From positions 1-5,088 of the forward strand of contig CAZPDM010000134.1 of the NCBI GenBank assembly GCA_964585305.1: DNA of 5,088 bases, given 5' to 3'. This document shows positions 1-5,088 of this stretch, one piece after another. Below the pieces are notes generated by a model. That model saw only the letters and a program-made list of their open reading frames with translations, was not told the origin of the DNA and made no database searches. The stretch's first letter is position 1, and every line of letters starts with the position of its first letter. Position numbers and translations under genes: made by a program. The stretch comes from CAZPDM01 sp964585305 (GTDB taxonomy: Bacteria; Planctomycetota; Uabimicrobiia; Uabimicrobiales; JABWCH01).

Positions 1-1535
1 TGTCTCCTCCAACAGCGTCATTTATATTGCCACATTCGACAAATCCACCGTCTATAACACCATCTGTAACACATGATAGCCCTACATTAAAAGAATTTCA
101 TATTCCAGAAGAAAATCATCATGTACCTGCAACTCCTACACATTTGCCTGAACCAAATAAAACTTTGGAAAGTTTTTCATTTAACACAATAGAAGAACCA
201 GAGCCAGAAGAAAATAAAAATAATGAACCGGAAAATATAGCACCTCCTAAAATTGCAGCAGCGAAATCATCTTTGGAACCTATAGCAAAACCAGCACCAA
301 CAACAGGCGTTAAATTAAAAAAAACAATTGCAAAATATTCTGCTAATAATAGTGCAATTGAAACAGCCCCTTCAAAAATTGTTCAAAATACTGAAGAAAA
401 AAACGAAAATTTAGAAGATCATAATACAGTAAACGAGAGCAAAGTTAAAGAAATAGAACAATCACAAAATTATCATGATAAAATTGAAGAAGCACTTGAG
501 AAAAGCAAACAGGCCATCGAATCAGCAATAAAAGACCCAGAACCTGCAACCGAAGAGGAATCTCCAGAAATATACAATACCAACACTTCGGATGCAGCTA
601 CTATTTCAGAATTGGCGGAACAATTTTCTGCGAGTCAAGGTGCAGCAGCATTAGATAAGATATTTCCTGTAGATGATAATTTAGTCCCCCATCGTCCTAA
701 AATTGAAATTGCTAAACAACCAGAAGAAGACATTCATAAGCATGAACCCTCTCATATAGAACCCACCCAAAAACCAGCAGCGGATTACTCTTCAATCGAG
801 CCAGTATCTAAAAAGGAAGATTTTTCTAATGTAGTAAAGGAAGTCTCTGATGAAGATAAGACTTCTAGAATTCCTTATATACATGAGGAATCTCATTTAA
901 CTGAAAAAGAAATTTCTTCAAAACCTTCTACAACTAAACAAAAGCCAAAAGTTGCTGTAAAAACCTCTGTAAAGTTAATAAAAAAGAATTTGGATTTTCA
1001 AATCCAAGCAATATATTATCAAAAAATGTATGCACATCATACTTATCGATGGCAAATTACATTAGAACGCTCTAAAGATAAAGCAAATATTACAAACAAC
1101 TATCCAGGATTTATCGTACCAGTTTTGCCAGGTTGTCATGTTGTTCCTAATAAAATCTCAATTCTTCCTAATAATCCAAAATCAATCGTTGAATTTTGGG
1201 TAACACCGCATACTTATTACTCAGAGGAACAACTCAAGGCAAATATTAGTTTTTTTTGTGCACGACAATACACTGAAATTTTTAAACAAGACATCTGGAT
1301 TCAGTCGAAATCCTATCATCCGTACTCTTTTTGGGCATTGATAGCATTTTTAGTAGCATTTTTTCAAATGACTTGTGAATACTTACCCTGGGGAAAATCG
1401 ATAAGATCAGATATTCTTGTTCTCATTAGTATTGGCGGATTTTTATTACTTATGTCTCTAATCAATTGGATTTTTAAACGCAATCAGAAAGCAAAAGTTT
1501 CTGAAGGAGAACATTCAACACTTCCATTTATTTAA
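1..1535 (+). CDS. Hypothetical membrane protein with long disordered Glu/Pro-rich region (5' end missing)
   Basis: I do not recognise a named family. The frame is open to the left edge (first full codon at 3, TAA at 1533-1535), and those codons are Pro/Ser/Thr-rich like what follows, so the gene almost certainly starts upstream. A TTG at 27 is the first possible start in the window but is probably internal; it is used here only for numbering. Residues 1-310 are low-complexity, rich in Glu, Pro, Lys, Ser and Thr, and probably disordered. Two stretches look helical: about 138-168 (Lys/Glu-rich) and 189-213. Residues 315-430 form a compact beta-rich domain with PGCHVVP at 368-374 and FWVTP at 390-394, a block I recall from planctomycete proteins (memory only). 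Two hydrophobic helices follow, about 433-452 and 462-483, with a basic tail (KRNQKAK). That suggests a membrane hairpin with the large N-terminal part in the cytoplasm. It may work with the vWA protein downstream, but function is unknown. Confidence 0.8.
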   Translation, partial: SPPTASFILPHSTNPPSITPSVTHDSPTLKEFHIPEENHHVPATPTHLPEPNKTLESFSFNTIEEPEPEENKNNEPENIAPPKIAAAKSSLEPIAKPAPTTGVKLKKTIAKYSANNSAIETAPSKIVQNTEEKNENLEDHNTVNESKVKEIEQSQNYHDKIEEALEKSKQAIESAIKDPEPATEEESPEIYNTNTSDAATISELAEQFSASQGAAALDKIFPVDDNLVPHRPKIEIAKQPEEDIHKHEPSHIEPTQKPAADYSSIEPVSKKEDFSNVVKEVSDEDKTSRIPYIHEESHLTEKEISSKPSTTKQKPKVAVKTSVKLIKKNLDFQIQAIYYQKMYAHHTYRWQITLERSKDKANITNNYPGFIVPVLPGCHVVPNKISILPNNPKSIVEFWVTPHTYYSEEQLKANISFFCARQYTEIFKQDIWIQSKSYHPYSFWALIAFLVAFFQMTCEYLPWGKSIRSDILVLISIGGFLLLMSLINWIFKRNQKAKVSEGEHSTLPFI

Positions 1536-1593
1536 AAAATGATTGTAAATATTTGCTTAACAAAACATAAATATAGTTGTAATGCAGTCGAAA

Positions 1594-1625
1594 ATTCGTT
1601 CCCATGCTTTTGCGTGGGAACGAAT
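1594..1625. repeat. 14-bp palindromic hairpin with TTTT loop, probable dispersed palindromic repeat
   Basis: Left arm 1594-1607 (ATTCGTTCCCATGC) pairs with right arm 1612-1625 (GCGTGGGAACGAAT) around a TTTT loop. All 14 positions pair, one of them as a T-G wobble (1605/1614). No T-tract follows on the + strand, where the next bases are AAAATTT. On the - strand the stem is followed by only four T. It is therefore a poor intrinsic terminator for the upstream gene. The GTTCCC...GGGAAC core resembles palindromic REP/MITE-like elements that I recall being dispersed in many bacterial genomes, and it is more GC-rich than the flanking spacer. A role in transcript stability or termination of the upstream mRNA remains possible. 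Confidence 0.7.
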
Positions 1626-1662
1626 AAAATTTGTGATATTTGAGACAAAAGCAATCTAAATC

Positions 1663-1667
1663 AAGAG
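1663..1667 (+). promoter_or_regulatory. Weak Shine-Dalgarno-like site of the vWA gene
   Basis: AAGAG ends six bases before the ATG at 1674. It is a partial match to AGGAG but well spaced, and it supports that ATG as the start. The alternative + frame ATG at 1640 would read a short shadow frame instead. Confidence 0.4.
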
Positions 1668-1673
1668 AAAAAC

Positions 1674-3989
1674 ATGCAAGAAACCAAATATTTTTTGGAA
1701 TGGAAAACTTTTCTACCAAGTTGGAGTATTGCGTTAGTTATTATAAGTATTATACTTTTCGTATATTGGTGCTACCGCCACGAAACAGCAATATCTTCAT
1801 TTGGGATAAAGCTAGTTTTGGGACTATTGCGAGCATTGATATTATTAGGACTTTTTGCAATAATATGCGAACCTGTATGGCATGAGATTGTTGAAAAGAT
1901 TCAAAAACCTAGTTTAATATTTTTAATAGACAATTCGATGTCTATGAAAAATCGCGATCATTATCCTTATGAAACTAGTGAAGCGTTAAAAAAAACATTA
2001 CCAAATATTGACATTTCACAAATCAGTCGTATCCAAATTGCTCAAGAATTACTTAAAAACTCAAAAAAAATTTCACAATTGCATCAACAAGCAAAAATAA
2101 AATTTTATCAATTTTCTGATGATTATGCTCAAATTACTAGCCTAGAACAATTAGATGCTGAGGGGAATCGTACAGATATTTATAATAATCTTATTAAGAC
2201 TGTAGATGCTTTTGCCGGTGAAAATATTGCTGCAGTATTTGTTTTAAGTGACGGTCAACATAATACTCATCCTAATCCTAGTGATCGTGATCGGATTATG
2301 CAGCAGACTATTACACATCTTATCCAAAAGGACAACACAAAGGTCTATACAGTTGGTATTGGTAGTACTGAAAAACGCAAGGATTTAATTGTAACTGGAT
2401 TAGATGCTCCAGAGTTTGCTCTTATGGATGATCGAGTACGTTTTGATGTTGAAATTTTGAATCATAATTATCCCGAAGGAAAATCTGTTCAAATTGAACT
2501 TCGTTGGGGAGAAAGGCTTTTAAGCAACCAACGTATTGTATTAAAAAACACAAACCAAGCTCAAAAAGAAAGCCTTTTTCATACATTTACCCAAGAAGGA
2601 GAGTACAATCTTTCTGTTCGTATTTTCCCAGACCCAGAAGAAATTACAATAGAAAATAATGTTCGTACGCATACTATAAAAATTATTAAGCAACAATTTC
2701 GTGTTTTATATATCGAAGATATTCCTCGTTGGGAATATCGATATTTAAAAAATGCTATGCTTCGAGATGGAACAGTAAAAGTCAACACATGGTTGATCTC
2801 AGCAGATGGAGAATTTCCTCAAGATAAAAGCAAAGATGCTCCGAATCTAACTCAACAGCCTACGCGACAAGATTTAACAAACTATGATTGCCTAATTTTA
2901 GGAGATGTTTCTTTTTCTAAATTAGGAAAAGAAATGGCTGCAGGTTTAGCGGAGTTTGTACAAGAAGGCGGCGGATTGATTTTTATTGCAGGGATACAAA
3001 ATAGTTTGAAGAACTATAATGATGACGCCAATCTTAAAGCACTACTTCCAGTTCAATTGCCTCGAATCATTGATGAAGAACGAAATTTTGAAAATGAACA
3101 AAGATTTCGATTAACCCCAGAAGGCCAAGTTCATCCTATTCTTCGCTTGACTACAGAAATAGAACAAAATTCTTTTCTTTGGGAACGAGAACTTCCAGGA
3201 TTTTATTGGTCATATCCTGTAGAACGTGCTAAACCTGGTGCGACAGTTTTAATAACCCATCAAGAATCAAATACTCCTTTGGTTGTAACACAAGTTTTTG
3301 GTAAAGGAAGGACTTTTTTCTGTGGAATAGATTCTACATGGAGATGGCGCAAACCGTTACCATCTGATGGGTATTTAATGAATCCAGACAGATATTTTTA
3401 TCGCTTTTGGGGACAAGTTATTCGCTATGTAGCTATGGGAAAATTGCTAGGCAGTGGGCGACAATGTTTTTTACGTGTGGACAATAGCCAATACCCTCTA
3501 GGTGAAAAAATACGTGTAAGTCTAACTATTCGAGATCCCCGGCAAGATAAGCCTCCCCAGGAAATGGAAATTTTCCATCTTGAACCTGGTGGAGAAAAAA
3601 AATCAAAGAAAATGACAATTAGCGAAAGCGATGCCAGTTCTTTAGAAACAAGTTTTCTAGCCACTCAACTTGGAGAGCATAAACTTTGGTTTATGGATGA
3701 TGGAAAAGAAATCCAAACAACATTTCAAGTTGTTCCTTCTCAAGCTGAGGCGGGAGATTTAGAATTAAATGAAAAAGATTTACAGGAATTGGCGAAAAAA
3801 ACAGGCGGAGAATATATCAAGCCAGAAAATTTTGAAGAAAGTTTAGCAAAAAAACTAATCATTCAAAGCGTTAGATTACCACAAAGTATATCAGAAAAGC
3901 CTTATTGGGATTATTGGTGGTGGTTAGTTATTCTTATTATCCTTTGGACAATCGAATGGATTTTAAGAAAAATATATCGCATGACTTAA
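1674..3989 (+). CDS. Membrane-anchored vWA / GATase-1-like domain protein
   Basis: Complete, 771 residues. Two N-terminal TM helices (about 17-34 and 44-65) precede a vWA domain (about 79-235). Its MIDAS metal site is intact: D86-N-S88-M-S90, T167 in GNRTD, and D193 in LSDG, followed by a VYTVGIGS strand. A beta-sandwich (about 240-335) comes next. A class-I glutamine-amidotransferase-like domain (about 342-590) starts at FRVLYIED and includes PRWEYRYLKNAMLRD, NYDCLILGD (403-411) and EGGGLIFIAG (431-440). No cysteine sits at the usual nucleophile position, so amidotransferase activity is unlikely. A second beta-sandwich (about 595-705) and a C-terminal TM helix (747-763) with a basic tail complete it. 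Positive-inside reasoning puts the domains outside the cytoplasmic membrane. Related proteins sit in MoxR/DUF58/BatA-type clusters in planctomycetes, where the metal-binding vWA domain is thought to mediate protein contacts with the AAA+ ATPase system. The exact role is unknown. Confidence 0.9.
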   Translation: MQETKYFLEWKTFLPSWSIALVIISIILFVYWCYRHETAISSFGIKLVLGLLRALILLGLFAIICEPVWHEIVEKIQKPSLIFLIDNSMSMKNRDHYPYETSEALKKTLPNIDISQISRIQIAQELLKNSKKISQLHQQAKIKFYQFSDDYAQITSLEQLDAEGNRTDIYNNLIKTVDAFAGENIAAVFVLSDGQHNTHPNPSDRDRIMQQTITHLIQKDNTKVYTVGIGSTEKRKDLIVTGLDAPEFALMDDRVRFDVEILNHNYPEGKSVQIELRWGERLLSNQRIVLKNTNQAQKESLFHTFTQEGEYNLSVRIFPDPEEITIENNVRTHTIKIIKQQFRVLYIEDIPRWEYRYLKNAMLRDGTVKVNTWLISADGEFPQDKSKDAPNLTQQPTRQDLTNYDCLILGDVSFSKLGKEMAAGLAEFVQEGGGLIFIAGIQNSLKNYNDDANLKALLPVQLPRIIDEERNFENEQRFRLTPEGQVHPILRLTTEIEQNSFLWERELPGFYWSYPVERAKPGATVLITHQESNTPLVVTQVFGKGRTFFCGIDSTWRWRKPLPSDGYLMNPDRYFYRFWGQVIRYVAMGKLLGSGRQCFLRVDNSQYPLGEKIRVSLTIRDPRQDKPPQEMEIFHLEPGGEKKSKKMTISESDASSLETSFLATQLGEHKLWFMDDGKEIQTTFQVVPSQAEAGDLELNEKDLQELAKKTGGEYIKPENFEESLAKKLIIQSVRLPQSISEKPYWDYWWWLVILIILWTIEWILRKIYRMT

Positions 3990-3992
3990 AAA

Positions 3993-4018
3993 ATAGGCTA
4001 GACGATAACAAAGCCTAT
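3993..4018. other. Hairpin 1 just after the vWA stop codon
   Basis: ATAGGCT (3993-3999) pairs perfectly with AGCCTAT (4012-4018) around a 12-base loop, four bases after the TAA. No T-tract follows on the + strand. An A-run (3988-3993) precedes it, so on the - strand it would look like a weak terminator, but no - strand gene is seen here. A 3'-end stability hairpin for the vWA mRNA is the likeliest role. Confidence 0.4.
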
Positions 4019-4033
4019 CAAATTGTAATAGGA

Positions 4034-4070
4034 GACGACCACTAATTTGCTGGTCGTCGATGCTATTTTT
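4034..4070 (+). terminator. Possible intrinsic terminator of the vWA gene
   Basis: GACGACCA (4034-4041) pairs perfectly with TGGTCGTC (4051-4058) around a 9-base loop. This is the most GC-rich stem in the spacer. A run of five T (4066-4070) follows, but only after seven unpaired bases (GATGCTA), which is further than in a canonical Rho-independent terminator. Efficiency is therefore uncertain. Confidence 0.5.
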
Positions 4071-4071
4071 A

Positions 4072-4116
4072 GGCAATATTATTGTAATATCTTTTTGCAG
4101 AATATTGCCATATTTT
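4072..4116 (+). terminator. Hairpin 3 in the obg leader, possible second terminator or leader structure
   Basis: GGCAATATT (4072-4080) pairs perfectly over nine bases with AATATTGCC (4101-4109) around a 20-base loop, followed by ATATTTT. A competing smaller hairpin, ATATTA/TAATAT at 4076-4081 and 4085-4090, shares its left arm and is followed by TTTTT (4092-4096). The two cannot form together. It could be a back-up terminator or a structured 5' leader of obg; the sequence alone does not decide. Confidence 0.35.
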
Positions 4117-4149
4117 GTAACATTTTTTTGAAAACAGAATAGTAAAACT

Positions 4150-5088
4150 ATGTTTAAAGATGAAGCTAAAATTTATGTAAAAGCTGGTGATGGTGGTAAA
4201 GGATGCGTTGCATTTCTTCGCGAAAAATATGTTCCACGTGGTGGGCCAGCCGGCGGGCCGGGTGGAAAGGGTGGCAATGTTATTATACGTGCTGTACACA
4301 ATTGCAAAACTTTATTACACATCTCTCGTAAATACCATTATTATGCACAGAATGGTGCTGCTGGTTCCGGGAATATGTGCAAAGGAAAAGCTGGAAAACA
4401 TTTAGTTATAAAAGTTCCAGTTGGTACTATTATCAAAGATTCCGATCAAAATATTCTGTGTGATTTAAAACACGATAATGATGAAATCGTTATTGTTAAA
4501 GGAGGAAAAGGGGGGCGTGGAAATGCAAGTTTTGCAACTCCTACTAACCAAACTCCTCGTTATGCAGAACCTGGTGAACCTGGGCAAGAAAAAAAACTTT
4601 TATTAGAACTAAAACTTATTGCAGACGTTGGGTTAGTTGGATTTCCTAATGCTGGCAAATCTACTTTAATTTCACGAGTTTCTGCTGCTCGTCCTAAAAT
4701 TGCTTCCTATCCCTTTACTACTTTAGTTCCTAATTTAGGATTAGTCAAGCTTTCTAATTACCGTGCTATTGTTTTTGCAGATTTACCTGGAATCATTGAA
4801 GGTGCTCATAAAGGAATTGGTCTTGGGGATAAATTTCTTAAACATGCAGAAAGAACAAGAGTTTTAATTTTTGTTCTGGATGTACTCCCCATAGATGAGA
4901 GCGATCCTGTTGAAACTTTTCATATTTTAAGAAAAGAACTTTCTTTATATAGCCCTAAATTAGCGAACAAAAAATTTATTGTTGCGGCTAATAAAATGGA
5001 TTTAACTGGGGCAGAAGAAAATTTAAAAAAATTGCAAGAACATTTAAAAATTCCAATTTATCCTATCTCTGGTGTTACAGGCCAAGGA
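4150..5088 (+). CDS. obg: GTPase Obg/CgtA, 3' end missing
   Basis: This is the first 313 codons of the conserved Obg GTPase, which binds the 50S subunit during late ribosome assembly and links it to nucleotide state and stress. The frame is open to the window edge. The N-terminal glycine-rich Obg fold (residues 1-157) begins MFKDEAKIYVKAGDGG and carries the typical REKYVPRGGPAGGPGGKGG and KGGKGGRGNASFATPTNQTPR stretches in part. The G domain shows G1 GFPNAGKS (164-171), switch I YPFTTLVPNLG (187-197), G3 DLPG (211-214) followed by IIEGAHKGIGLGDKFLKH, G4 NKMD (281-284) and G5 at S307-G308, where Ala is more usual than Gly. Whether a C-terminal OCT domain follows cannot be seen. The ATG at 4150 fits the family's N-terminus exactly, although no clear Shine-Dalgarno precedes it. 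The usual rplU-rpmA neighbours are not upstream; a vWA gene is, 160 bases away. Confidence 0.97.
   Translation, partial: MFKDEAKIYVKAGDGGKGCVAFLREKYVPRGGPAGGPGGKGGNVIIRAVHNCKTLLHISRKYHYYAQNGAAGSGNMCKGKAGKHLVIKVPVGTIIKDSDQNILCDLKHDNDEIVIVKGGKGGRGNASFATPTNQTPRYAEPGEPGQEKKLLLELKLIADVGLVGFPNAGKSTLISRVSAARPKIASYPFTTLVPNLGLVKLSNYRAIVFADLPGIIEGAHKGIGLGDKFLKHAERTRVLIFVLDVLPIDESDPVETFHILRKELSLYSPKLANKKFIVAANKMDLTGAEENLKKLQEHLKIPIYPISGVTGQG

Noticed and set aside
27..29. TTG as the true start of the first gene
   Set aside because: The same frame is open to the window edge with codons of the same Pro/Ser/Thr-rich character, and there is no Shine-Dalgarno before it. It is more likely internal.
1543..1571. 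Possible promoter: TTGTAA and CATAAA with a 17-base spacer
   Set aside because: Each box matches the consensus at only four of six positions, which is expected by chance in AT-rich DNA, so it is not annotated.
1528..1719. 63-codon frame on the - strand across the first spacer
   Set aside because: It overlaps the palindrome and both flanking genes, and its product resembles no family. It is best explained as chance in AT-rich DNA.
1640..1885. 81-codon + strand frame overlapping the start of the vWA gene
   Set aside because: It lies out of frame inside the vWA gene, whose membrane helices and vWA domain are clearly the real coding sequence.
4095..4123. Possible obg promoter: TTGCAG and TAACAT
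   Set aside because: The -35 match is poor (three of six) and overlaps the right arm of hairpin 3. There is no independent support.
4235..4275. GC-rich patch in AT-rich DNA, possibly foreign
   Set aside because: It encodes the conserved Gly/Pro-rich stretch of the Obg fold, where glycine and proline codons force high GC.
4069..4299. 76-codon frame on the - strand over the obg leader and 5' end
   Set aside because: It is antisense to the highly conserved obg N-terminus and shows no recognisable domain.

Overview
The window is AT-rich bacterial DNA with three protein genes, all on the + strand. The first runs in from the left edge and the third runs off the right edge. The middle gene has a domain order and conserved phrases (PRWEYRYLKNAMLRD, FWGQVIRY) that I recall from planctomycete and related PVC-superphylum vWA membrane proteins. 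The first gene has a 'PGC.VVP ... FWVTP' block that I also associate with planctomycete proteins. An AT-rich planctomycete or PVC relative is therefore the best guess. It rests on remembered family traits, not on a search.

Layout. Positions 1-1535 hold the 3' part of a gene of unknown function: a long, disordered Glu/Pro/Lys/Ser-rich region, a compact beta-rich domain, and two C-terminal membrane helices. Positions 1536-1673 are intergenic and hold a near-perfect 14-bp palindrome with a TTTT loop, which looks like a dispersed palindromic repeat. Positions 1674-3989 encode a complete 771-residue membrane-anchored protein. Its order is two TM helices, a vWA domain with an intact MIDAS, a beta-sandwich, a GATase-1-like domain without a visible catalytic cysteine, a second beta-sandwich and a C-terminal TM helix. 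Positions 3990-4149 are intergenic and hold three consecutive hairpins, at least one of them terminator-like. Positions 4150-5088 are the first 313 codons of the ribosome-assembly GTPase Obg/CgtA, with all five G motifs present.

How the genes fit together. The vWA protein is of the kind usually found in MoxR-ATPase/DUF58/BatA-like clusters of the cell envelope. Gene 1 is also a membrane protein and lies just upstream on the same strand, so the two may belong to one envelope module; the rest of such a cluster is not visible here. Obg is a housekeeping gene separated from them by the hairpin-rich spacer and is probably an independent transcription unit. I see no tRNA, rRNA, CRISPR array, transposase or phage gene.
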